The notes under the pieces are model-generated. The model saw only the letters and a program-made list of their open reading frames with translations. It ran no database searches and was not told the DNA's origin. DNA of 61,711 nt from Stagonosporopsis chrysanthemi. Lineage: Eukaryota; Ascomycota; Dothideomycetes; Pleosporales; Didymellaceae. Made by a program: the position numbers and the translations under genes. The DNA lies in contig JAFISE010000178.1 in assembly GCA_022560025.1 (NCBI GenBank), forward strand, positions 1-61,711, written 5' to 3'. Numbering within the stretch: position 1 is the first letter of the stretch; each line of letters opens with the position of its first letter. Positions 41,640 to 52,099 of this stretch are shown one piece after another.

Positions 41640-42274
41640 TGCTGCTAGTTAACTTTAACGCGTTAATGCTAAGGTCTTATAATATCCTAATAAAAGAAAG
41701 CACTGTAACAATGTCTACTCTACCTATATAATAAAGCAGAGGTTATAGAGTATATTAAAGGCCTTTATACAAGAGGCTTATTACTTATAAAGCAAATAGT
41801 AATTAATTTTGTAGTATCTATTTATACTAAGCTATCTTCTAAGAGCTAGATTACTTAGTTTCTTTACTATTATCTTAGAAAACTTTGTACTACGTAGACT
41901 ACTCTAATTAAAGCTAGGTATAACTTTACTAATTCTAGTAAAAAGTATTAAGTATACTTTAAACTACTATATAGTAAAATAGCTTAGTATAATCTACTAT
42001 CTAAGAATACTTATAATATAAAAAAAAGACCTTTGTAATTAAAGTTGCTAAAAGAAGTAAATAGATTATTAACAAGGTACTATATAACTAAAAGTAGTTT
42101 AGACAGAGTCTCTATAATAGTAATTAATAGTAAGTAACCTTTCTAGTAATAATATACACTAATAGATTATATCTACTACTTTATATTGTCTATCTAGCAG
42201 CTAATAGAGCTGTTTAGGTAAGCAAAGTAGCTCTAATTAACTTTAAAAAACATAATATCTTCTTTACTACTTTA
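41640..42274 (+). mobile_element. RIP-decayed pogo-like DDE transposase, 5' part
   Basis: Conceptual reading with many stops recovers pieces such as EVIEYIKGLYTRGLL, KLLYSKIAQYNLLSKNTYNI and TRYYI, which follow the order of fungal pogo/Fot-type (Tc1/mariner superfamily) transposases (a motif equivalent to YNMDEKG is present in altered form). Left limit is approximate. The coding region is interrupted at 42274 by the Gypsy insertion and resumes after 49958. The element is non-functional. Confidence 0.55.
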
Positions 42275-42279
42275 ATTAC
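42275..42279. repeat. Target-site duplication ATTAC (left)
   Basis: ATTAC directly precedes the 5' LTR and reappears at 49954-49958 directly after the 3' LTR: a 5-bp duplication, as made by Ty3/gypsy integrases. Confidence 0.85.
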
Positions 42280-42557
42280 TGTAAGAACAAGCCTAGTTCT
42301 TTAAGCTTACCTTATACTACCTAATAACTACCTAACTTAGATCTGTCTTCTAACTACTTCTTAGTACAGTCTTTTCTAAGCTTCTAGGTATAAGAAAAAA
42401 AGTCTTTATAGAGTTTAGATAGATAGTTTTAAAGTATTCTTTTGTACAAGACTTATAGAAATAGAGATCTAGTTCTATAGTTTATTCTAGTGCTTTTATA
42501 CACTTTATAGCAGATACCTATATAGCTTAGACTCTTTTAGTATCTTGTATTGTTATA
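42280..42557 (+). repeat. 5' LTR of Gypsy-1
   Basis: 278 bp starting TGTAAGAACAAGCC and ending TGTTATA (original CA end lost by C-to-T). It aligns along its whole length with 49676-49953, 51144-51421 and 60657-60933. Confidence 0.88.
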
Positions 42558-45500
42558 TTATACTTTAAAACTTGTTTTAGCTAGTAACAGCCTTATAATA
42601 ATATTGCTATAGTTTATTTAGTTATTTATATAAGCATAGTTAAAGTATTATACCTAAACTAAATAAGTCTTTAAATTATTTATTTAATAGTTAGAATACT
42701 AGAGATTTCTTAACAACTAAAGCCTATAGGTTTAGAACTTTTTACAACTTACTACTCTAGAATTAACTTTAGAAAAGCTGTGTTAGATTGTGCTAAGATA
42801 GACACCTAGAGACTATTAATAACCTACTTAATTTAGATACAACTCTAATATTACAAAATCTATTAGAACTTACTACTTAGTCTTAGAACTAATTAGAAGC
42901 TAGACACCTTTAGAGCCCTGTATTAGCATAACTATCTCTTACTAATAACAAATCTAATTTAGAGCTATCTTACTATAACCTTTTAAAAGAGATAGCCTAA
43001 CTGTAGTAGGAACTTACTTAGTTACGTGCTAGTCTTACTCTAGCAGATTACTTCTTACTTATAATAGAAACACTACTAATAGGTATACTATATTAATTTA
43101 CTATAAGGCAGCTATCTAAAGCTAGCTTAGTACTTGTAGTATATAAAAAGCTCTCTAAAAAGACTCTTAATATTAAGGTTCTTACTAATAGAAGTAACTC
43201 TACTTTTTAGTAATAGTATACTTCTATTTAAAACCAACTTAATATTAATATAGACTACTATTAGAGTATATATACCTAAATAGCCTTTGTCTAGGGTTAT
43301 ACCTTTAGATTAGCTAAAGAATATTTAAAACCTTAGTACCTCTCTAATAACAAGACAGACTGTTTTTACACTATAGAAGAAATAATTACGCTCTTTAAGA
43401 CATACTTTGTTACTAAAAACAAGTAAGTAGAAAGCTAAGCAGTCTTTAATTAACTTTAAATAGAAAAATTAGAAGCTTTCTCTGCTTTAAAAAGCTACTT
43501 CCTTAGTGTAGCTATTAAAAGAAAGGTAATCTAATTAGAATAGTTTTACTCTATATAGACTAAGATCTCTCTAAGTATTTAAGTACTTAATCTAGGCTTT
43601 AAGTAGCAATAGTATAATTCCTTTAATTAAATAATAGAACACCTAACTGCTTATAATATAGAAAAGAGGAATAACCTTACTATACTAACCTATACTGTTT
43701 TACAACTTCTAAGATTAATAAGAACCTACTAGTTAGATGTAAAACAGAGCTCTATTACAACAGGTTAATAAGATTACTTTTCTCTTAGCTAATCTACTTA
43801 CTTTACTTAGAGTACCTCTATACTCTGCTAATCTTCTAATATACCTGTACTTAAAAAGAATATAACTCTAAGAGCTTACTATAACTATAAGAAGCTAGAA
43901 CACTTTACTAAGAATTATATAGTACCTTGCATGTGCAAAATTAAGGTAGAATAAAAAGACTTTATTAATACTAAAGAAGACTTTAACAAGATAAATATAA
44001 TCTCTATAGAAAACAGTACTACTTAGAAAGATTACTCTACTTAGGCCTTAACTAATAAAATCTATCTAATCTCTTACTATTTTATTTGTTTAGCAGTCTT
44101 TATTTTCTTACTTCTACTATTCTTTGCAACTAAGAGCTTAGTATTTAACTCTATTTTTTAGTTAACACTAGTGCTTAAGGATTTTTATTTTTAAACTCTA
44201 ATATTATATCTTCTATTTTTACTTTACTTTATAACCTTATCTAAAAGCTACTCTTTTAAGTTTAAGTTAAAGGTTTCTAAGATTAAATTGCTTTTCTTGT
44301 AACCTAGTATATATAGTTATACCTTATAGTTAATAGCTAGAAAGTGTACAACTGCCTTTTTATTATTATAGATCTTAGATTATAAGATTATATTATTAGA
44401 ATTAAATAGCTTAAGTGCTTTAAGCTTTAACTTAATATAGAGTAGTCTTATTTAAAATAGCCTGCTAAATACTTTTAATTATATAATCCTGCGCTGCTCT
44501 TAATAATAACTTTGTAATAACCTCTTAGAAAAGGCAAAGCCTAACAGAATATAAAGTAATAGAATACTCTATAAGAATAAGAAGAGTATTAGTAATAATA
44601 TAGCCTTAGTACAACTATTTAATATATAAAAAGTATATTAAAGTTGCTTAAATTTTATTTATAACTCTTAGTACTACCTAATAAAGTAGTAAACACTCTT
44701 GTAACTACTCTAACTAGAATTGCTACTATTACTATACTTTTAGCTAACACTTTCTACTTCTTAATAAAAAAACTGCAGAACAAGTTCTTTACAACTAGCT
44801 TATACAAGATTGATTGTATTATAAAAGAAAAGTATAACTAAGATAACTCTAATAATGCTTAATTAATCTAAGAACGCTTACTAGCTTAATACTCTTAGTA
44901 TACTAACATATTTAGTAAGGCAGAAGCTAAAAGCCTTTTAGAATACTACTTCTACAACTACAAGATTATTTTAAAAAAACTTTTGCTAAACTATTACTTT
45001 CTTTTATATAACTAGAACCTAGAAAAACTTAAAGCTACTAAGAAGTTTGTACAAGAATAGCTGCGCTATAGTTAGATTAAATATAGCTAAAGCCTATTTA
45101 TACTACTTATACTATGTATATAAAAAGTAAAAAGAAGTCTGTATATCTATATAGACTATTATAAATTAAATAATTTAACTTATAAAGACTCTTATCTAAT
45201 ACTCTTTATAGACAAGCTACTTGCCTAACTATCTAAGGCAAAGATATTTACTAAGTTTAATATTTAATTAGCTTTTAACTAAATCTATATAGATCTTACT
45301 TTTAAAGAGTATACTATGTTTAAGATGCATTATAGTATATATAAGTGCAAAGTTTTACTCTTTAGGTTGTGTAACAGCCTTGCTACGTATTAATACTATA
45401 TAAACAACGTTCTAATTAATTACTTAGATAACTTCTATATTGCTTACTTAGATAATATTCTTATCTACTCTAAAGACACTTAGACTTACTAGACACATAT

Positions 45501-47344
45501 TAAGAAGGTTCTAGAACGTCTTTATTCTGTAGGCCTGCAAGTTAATATTAAAAAAAGTAAATTCTATATAACTTAAACTTAGTACCTTAGGTATATTCTT
45601 ATAAACAAAGGTATTAAGGTAGACTCTAAGAATATATAGGTTTTAGTAGACTAGAAGCTACTTACAACTATAATAGGTATAAAATTATTTCTAAGCTTTA
45701 CTAGTTTCTATTTATAATTTGTACCTAAGTTCTTTTAAGTAGTAAAACTTTTAATTATATTATAGAGTCTAGTAAATACCTTTAAATAGACTCTAGACTG
45801 CTAGGCTAGCTTTAAGAAGCTTAAACAAAGCTTATTAGCTATCTTAGCTTTATACTACTTTAACCTAGACCTTAGAACAAAGCTTAAGACTAACGTATTA
45901 GATAGAGTAGTAGCTAGCGTTATGTCTTAGAAACACGCAAACAACTGCTAGTACCTTACAGTATTTTACAGCTATTCCTTATTAGGTTTAGAGCTTAACT
46001 AGAAGATCTATAACAAAGAGCTCTTTGCTATCTCCTAAGCCTTTAACAAGTAGAGAGCAGAGCTAATATCTATACTAGATTAGATTTGTATCTACTCTAA
46101 CTACTGTTCCTTAGAATACTTTATAACTACTAGAGTCTTAAATACTTAATAAGCTAAGTAGACAGAAGCACTTGCTCTATTTAACTTCTAAATTAAGTAC
46201 ACTCTAGAGAAGAATATTAAGAGGGCTTATATCCTTAGCTAAAGAGAGTAAGACTTAGCTAACCTTAAGACAACTTAGGAAGATAATTACTCCTAGGTAT
46301 TATTAAGACTCTAACAACTTTATAACTATATTAACTCTAATCTTACCTAAGTTTATCTTTTATATTCTTTAGTATACACTATCTATACCTTATAGCTAGA
46401 TATATAGTTAGACTCTTTAGAACTAATTAAAGCTGTACTGTAATATAATTACTAGGCCTTTAAGAAAGAGTAAAAATCTCTAGCTTCTAGTTATTAGATC
46501 TATAATAGTCTACTCTTATATTAAGATTAGTTGTGTATAGCCTTAGACTCCTTGTTATACACACGCCTTATCTAAGAAGCTTGTAACTAAGTATTTACTA
46601 CTTACCTAAGTGTAAAGAAAACCTACTAGCTACTATTTTAATAGTATTACTAGTAGAGTATAGAAGTAAGCTATAAACAATATATATAAAATTGTATTTT
46701 TTATTACTATAGTTATTTAAAACAGACTTGACTCTGTAAGTACCTATACTTATTACCTATCTCTAATTAACCTATAGAGTACCTATATATAGATTTTAAA
46801 GATTTTATAAAAGACAAAGCTAGATACAATTAAATACTTGTTATTATAAACTATTTAACAAAGTAGGTAATTACTATTCTATACTATAAGACAACAACTA
46901 TATAAGAAAAAGCTTTTTTATTTATCTAATAGGTCTATTGTTTTAGTTATACTCTTGGGTTGATAGTATCTAATTATAGACCTTAGTTTATGTCCTATTT
47001 TTAGTCTAAGTTCTATTAGATTATTAGTATTAAAGTTAAGCTTTCTACTACCTACTATAAAGAGACTAACAGCTAAACAGAGATTATAAACAAGTATATT
47101 AACTAGTAGCTATAACTATTTGTAATATACTATTAAGATAACTAGTCTAAATTACTACTACTTATTAACTGCGTATAGCTTACCTTACTTTATTCTAGTA
47201 TTAGAACAACTCTGTATTAAGTATTATTTAGAAGTAAGCCTAGATAGAGCTAGTAGTAGAATAGACCTAATATAGATACAACTTCTTATAACAACTTAAA
47301 CTTCTAGAATATACTTACTCTAGTAACTTATATACACTAAGCTA

Positions 47345-47774
47345 GGCTAGCAAGCTAGGTACCCCTATGTACTTAGAGTCTCTAACTTTAGATAGATATA
47401 ACTCTTTAAATATTTAAGATACAGCTTTGTAATATATTACACAATAAAATATGCTAAGCTAGACCTTTTAAACAAGCTACTGTTTGTCTAATTTAAACTA
47501 GCTTTAGCTTAGATATATTGCTTAGAACCTATAGAGAGTTTGTAGACCCTAGGGTTAGGTAGGGGTAAGGGTAGTACAAACTATCTAGCTATTCTAGGCA
47601 ATATAACTAAGCTAAAACTAATCTAAAATAGGCAAACAGTAGCTTGTTTAAGAGCTCTAGCATAGTGCATTCTATTGTGTAATATATTACAAAGCTGTAT
47701 CTTGAATATTTAAAGAGTTATATCTATCTAAAGTTAGAGACTCTAAGTACACAAGGGTACCTAGCTCGCTAGCT
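47345..47774. mobile_element. 430-bp foldback element, copy 1 (nested in Gypsy-1)
   Basis: A nearly complete palindrome: each arm begins GGCTAGCAAGCTAGGTAC or a close variant and the arms stay complementary for about 200 bp to a GGGTTAGGTAGGGGTAAG centre. It is flanked by TA on both sides (Tc1/mariner-type duplication). It has no coding capacity. Same length as copy 3. Confidence 0.85.
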
Positions 47775-48299
47775 TATACTAAGCTTAGAAAGTAGCTAAG
47801 AAAAATATAGAAAAGGCGTAGCTGTAAATAAAAGCTACTAAGGATAAGCACTGTAGTCTAGTTAACTAGGTAGTAGGTAATAAGGTATACTTGTTAACTA
47901 AGAACTTAGCTATTAAGCGTCTTAGCTAAAAGCTATCTAACTTATAAGAAGGTCTATTTAAAGTTCTTAAGTAAGTTAGTTATTTATAGTATTTAAAACC
48001 TCTTTCTAGTTTACAAATTTATAATGTCTTTGCTTTAGATATACTCTATAAAGACTTAGCAGACTTTCTGCCTAGACAAGAAGCTCTAAAACTCTTAGGT
48101 ATCTTAATTTAAAGAGTTAAAGAATAGAAAGTATAAGAAATACTTATAAGTAAGCTAGTCTAACAATACTTAAAGTACTGTGTAAGCTAGGTAGGATATA
48201 ACTTTAACTTTACCTAGTACCTAATAGAAAACTTTAAGAATACTTTCTACAAGCTAAAAGTATTTAATAACAAGTATTTATAATTACTAGGTCTCTTAA

Positions 48300-49659
48300 A
48301 GTAGTTACTAAATTAAATTAAATCTTAAAAAGAAAACAGCTAGTAATAGTTTAAGTAAGTATATTATAAATTTAAAAGATAAAAAAGACCTAGACTACTC
48401 TAAACTCTTACTAACCTAGCTAAGAAATAAAGAAAAACATCTACTTTACTATATATATAGTAATTAAGCTAGAGCCTTACTAATATTACTTATCTCTTCC
48501 TTAGCATCTACTAAGAAAGTATCTAAATTAGCTAATACTTTTTTAAGCACTAACTTCTTTTAGCTTTTGCTCTTAGTGCTCTACTATAGAGCCTTAACTA
48601 CTAAAGCCTGCAGAGATACTACTACTTACTTTAGCTCTACTACCTTATTATATAGAGACCTTACTTGTATAGTAAGTGCTCTTATTACCTCTATTAAGGC
48701 TTAGTTAGACACAGGCTGCATGTAGTACTAGTAAAGCAATATATTAGCAGTAAACACCTCTTTAAGCTATATAGTTACTACCTATACAATACTTACTAAG
48801 GTATAAGTAGACTAACAAAAGCTACTCTAAGCAGCTTTATAAATAGTAGCTGTAGCTACTACCTTTAGCTTTCTTAACTCTCTACGTTCTTTTACTATAG
48901 CTTTTTTTTATACAACAAGGTTGCTATAAAAAGCATTGCACTTAGCCTTAATGTAAATTAGCACCTATATAAGTTAGTAAAGGTAAATAAAAAAGTAAAG
49001 ATAGTAATTAAACTAGTTAACACTTTTTATTCTAAAGCGTGTAATAAGCATACTTTAATAATAGCGCTTTATTAAAGATAAATACTACTGCGTTCTCTTA
49101 TACAAAGGCCTAAATTAAATAAAAGTAGATAACCTAATAAGCTACTGCAAGAGTATTAAGAAAGATAGGTATTAGTATAGTAACTAAAAAATAAGCCTAG
49201 TAATAGTTATTAGCAATTAGATAAAGTTATTTAAAGTACTTACAGCAAGAATTAGTGTCTATTAGAAAATAAAAACAAGTAAGGTACGCGTTGTTTACTT
49301 AAGAAGCACGCTGTAAGCAATTTAACCTAATTAAGAAGTAGATTAAACACATTTCTATAGTTACTACAACTTTAGTAAAAGCTACTCTGTTGTAGCATAG
49401 GCTTTTATAATAGCTATAAGCCTAGTAATAATCTAATTTGCTTAGTTATTATTACTAGAAAGCTTGCCTAGGACAGATAAGTACAGAGTAGCTAATATAG
49501 ATTGTGTAGTAAAACCTAAATAGAGGTTAATTATAGTAAAAGAAGACTAGAGTCTTAAGACAAATAGAATTTAGATATATTTTATACTCTTTTAAAGTTT
49601 AAACCTTTATAGTATAAGAATCTTCCTTACAATTTTATAGAATTAGAGATAATCTACCT
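48300..49659. other. Unassigned 3' part of Gypsy-1
   Basis: About 1.4 kb between the chromodomain and the 3' LTR. It is long for a simple chromovirus. No domain could be read on either strand; it might be an additional element gene, an antisense gene or another nested repeat. A purine-rich tract (AAAGAAGAGAG) at about 49662-49672, just before the LTR, is the probable polypurine tract. Confidence 0.5.
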
Positions 49660-49675
49660 ACAAAGAAGAGAGTAA

Positions 49676-49953
49676 TGTAATAACAAGCCTAGTTCTTTAA
49701 GCTTACTTTATACTACTTAATAACTACCTAACTTAGATCTGTCTTATAACTACTCCTTAGTATAGTCTTTTCTAAGCTTTTAGATATAAGAAAGAAAGTC
49801 TCTACAGAATTTAGATAGATAGTTTTAAAGTATCTTTTTATACAAGACCTATAAGAATAAAGATCTAGTCCTATAGTTTATCTTAGTGCTTCTATATACT
49901 TTGTAGCAGATACCTATATAATTTAGACTCTTCTAGCATTCTGTGTTGTTACA
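49676..49953 (+). repeat. 3' LTR of Gypsy-1
   Basis: 278 bp, from TGTAATAACAAGCC to TGTTACA, followed by ATTAC (49954-49958). Same length as the 5' LTR. Confidence 0.88.
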
Positions 49954-51143
49954 ATTACTAGTTAAACTAACAATAATTTAGATTTAACGTAGCTTAAACA
50001 AGTAGTTTATTGCTATACTATGCTAAAAGATTAAAAAAGAGAGTATCTACGTATTCTAGATAGTTATAGTAGCTATATAATAAGAGTCTTTATTAACTAT
50101 TATAATACTTATATAATTCTATTAATAATCTATTTACTTTAGTTAATCTATATATTATAGCCATTAGATATAGTTTACTTTAAACCTCTTCTCTAAAACT
50201 ATACTAAAGAGTTTAAGAACCTTGCTTAGAGAAGCTAAGATATAGTCTTAGTAGATAAAAGCAACTTCTTTAACTTATTCTAGCTAGCTTAGAGAAGTAT
50301 CTTAACTAAAATATTAGTTAAGAAGTTCTTATTTACTATAGGTATTTACCTACTTAATACAAATGTTGTACCTAATAAGTTTAAGCTACTAACCTTAGTT
50401 AAGCCTATAACTCTACCTTAGTAAACCGTAGTCTTTAATAGATCTACTAAGCTAAACTAGCTTAAAGCTAAGTCTCTATTATTAGAAGTTATAAGTAAAA
50501 ATAGATATAATTAGTTAAAGCTACTTAAATAGGCTATTTATAAACTTTAAATCTAACTTAAGTTAGTATAGTATAAGTTGTATTAAGCTAGAATAGAGCT
50601 AGTAACTTAAAAGAAGAAGTTAAAGAAAGAACAACTACTTCTTCTAAATATATACTAGATTAAGAAGTAAGGTAATATAGTTTAGTAGAGTTCTAGAGCT
50701 AAATATAAAGCTAACACTTATAACTATATAAATAAAGCTTATAAAGAGCAATTTAAACTTAAAAAAGCAACTAAAGTAGAGCTTTAATAGAAAAAAAAGC
50801 TACTCTAAGAAGAAAAAAGCAAGAGAAGTAAGTATAGTATAATACTAGAAAAGAAAAGTAAGCCTAGCTGTTAAAATCTACAAGAGAAATACAAGAATTA
50901 CAGCTTAGAAGTAGATATAACAAGATTACAAGACACTATATTAGGTAGAGCTTAATAAGTTACGTAATATACTATTACGCTAAAAAGGACTGTTAATAAT
51001 ACTAAGAATGTTAGTAATACTACTACTATTAGTAATATTATAAATATTAGAGATAATACAAGATTTAAAGATATTACAAATATCTCTTATATATCTAAAA
51101 TTATAAGAATATAGCAGTTATAGCTTGTACTTAATCTAGGTAA
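49954..51143 (+). mobile_element. RIP-decayed pogo-like DDE transposase, 3' part
   Basis: Continuation of the element broken by Gypsy-1. Readable pieces are LRILDSYSSYIIRVFINYYN (compare the LIxDGHxSH region), LQPLDIVYFKPL with Gln now a stop (compare LQPLDVGxFxPL), DKSNFFNLF*LA*RSILTK and FTIGIYLLNTNVV (compare GIxPLNPDVVL). These are hallmarks of the C-terminal half of fungal pogo/Fot transposases. A Lys-rich coiled-coil-like tail follows. A solo LTR interrupts it at 51144. Confidence 0.65.
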
Positions 51144-51421
51144 TATAAGAACAAGCTTAGTTCTTTAAGCTTACTTTATACTACCTAACAACTACTTAAC
51201 TTAGATCTGTCTTGCAACTGCTTCTTAGTACAGTCTTCTCTAAGCTTCTAAGTATAAGAGAGAAAGTCTTTACAGAGTTTAAATAGATAGTTTTAAAGTA
51301 TTCTTTTATACAAAACCTATAGAAATAGAGATCTTGTCTTATAGTTTATTCTAGTACTCTTATATACCTTGTAGCAGATACTTATATAATTTAGACCTCT
51401 CTAGCATCTTGTATTGTTACA
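51144..51421 (+). repeat. Solo LTR of the Gypsy-1 family (copy with GGTAA/AGTAA)
   Basis: 278 bp, preceded by GGTAA (51139-51143) and followed by AGTAA (51422-51426), a 5-bp duplication with one G-to-A change. The related sequence at 59331-59350 (TCTAGGTAATAATCTTTGC) shows the same site without the insertion. No internal sequence remains, so it formed by LTR-LTR recombination. Confidence 0.85.
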
Positions 51422-51426
51422 AGTAA

Positions 51427-51633
51427 CAATCTATGTTATTAGATCTTAAACTTAACTTTTAAGCTAGATAGTCTACTCTATACTACTTATTACAACTCTT
51501 AGCTTTTAAAATAAATAGATCGTATTTATACTTCTTGCTACTAGCTTTAGCAAACTTTATATTAGTATGTTTATTCTTAAGAACTAATTAAATAGTACTT
51601 ATAAGCTTTGCTTAAAGTTTAATCTTAATATTT
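51427..51633 (+). mobile_element. 3' end fragment of the pogo-like element
   Basis: Continues the repeat interrupted by the solo LTR; it aligns with about 59340-59546 (GCTATTAGATCTTAAAC, then TTAAGAACTAATT) and the similarity stops at about 51633. Confidence 0.55.
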
Positions 51634-52099
51634 TAAATACTTACAAGTAGACTAGTAAATAGGTTATTATATTAAGATCTTAGAATTTCTAATATATTTA
51701 TAGAATTACGTTTAATTTAGACAATTAATAGCTTAAATTTTAGCTTAGACCTAGATCTATCTTTTATATGTACAAAAACCTAAGCTAGCCCTTTTAGCAA
51801 GCTAGATATCTTAGATTAGAGCTAATTGTAGAGACCTGTTATCTAGCAGCCTAGATTATTAAATAATCTTTTTCTTGTTAGACTATTAAATATATTTTTT
51901 ACGTGTAAATATAGATCTAAACTATAGCTATAAATTAAACTAACAATCTTTAAAATTAGCCTTAAACTAACAAAGATATTGCGAATTTAAGATCCTAATA
52001 AAGAGACCTATTTGCTAGTCTACTTACAAGATGTCTACTACTTTAAGAACTTGCGCTATCTCTACTAATTCTAACTTGTTGCACAGATGTGCTAATAAC
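51634..52099. other. Unassigned AT-rich sequence
   Basis: No domain, terminal repeat or duplicated segment recognised. It may include the left end of the second Gypsy element. Confidence 0.4.

Larger units (their letters stand above)
42280..49953 (+). mobile_element. Full-length RIP-inactivated Ty3/gypsy chromovirus (Gypsy-1)
   Basis: 7,674 bp bounded by two 278-bp LTRs and the 5-bp duplication ATTAC. Plus-strand domain order with many stops: gag zinc knuckle 43877-43918 (all three Cys now Tyr), protease-like LVNTSA at about 44160, reverse transcriptase about 45170-45660 with YLDN (from YLDD) at 45445-45456, RNase H about 45880-46150, integrase about 46760-47260 (VSNYRP, KLSTTYYKETNS), and a chromodomain at about 48118-48250 (VGYNFNFT*YLIENFKN). 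RT before integrase plus a chromodomain identifies a chromovirus. A 430-bp foldback element is inserted at 47345-47774, after the integrase core. Gln and Trp codons have become stops and Asp/Gly changed to Asn/Arg/Glu, as RIP predicts. It cannot move. Confidence 0.9.

Noticed and set aside
47345..47774. Interpretation of the palindromic repeat as a CRISPR-like or rho-independent terminator structure
   Set aside because: Eukaryotic context, 430-bp length, TA flanks and dispersed copies fit a foldback transposable element instead.
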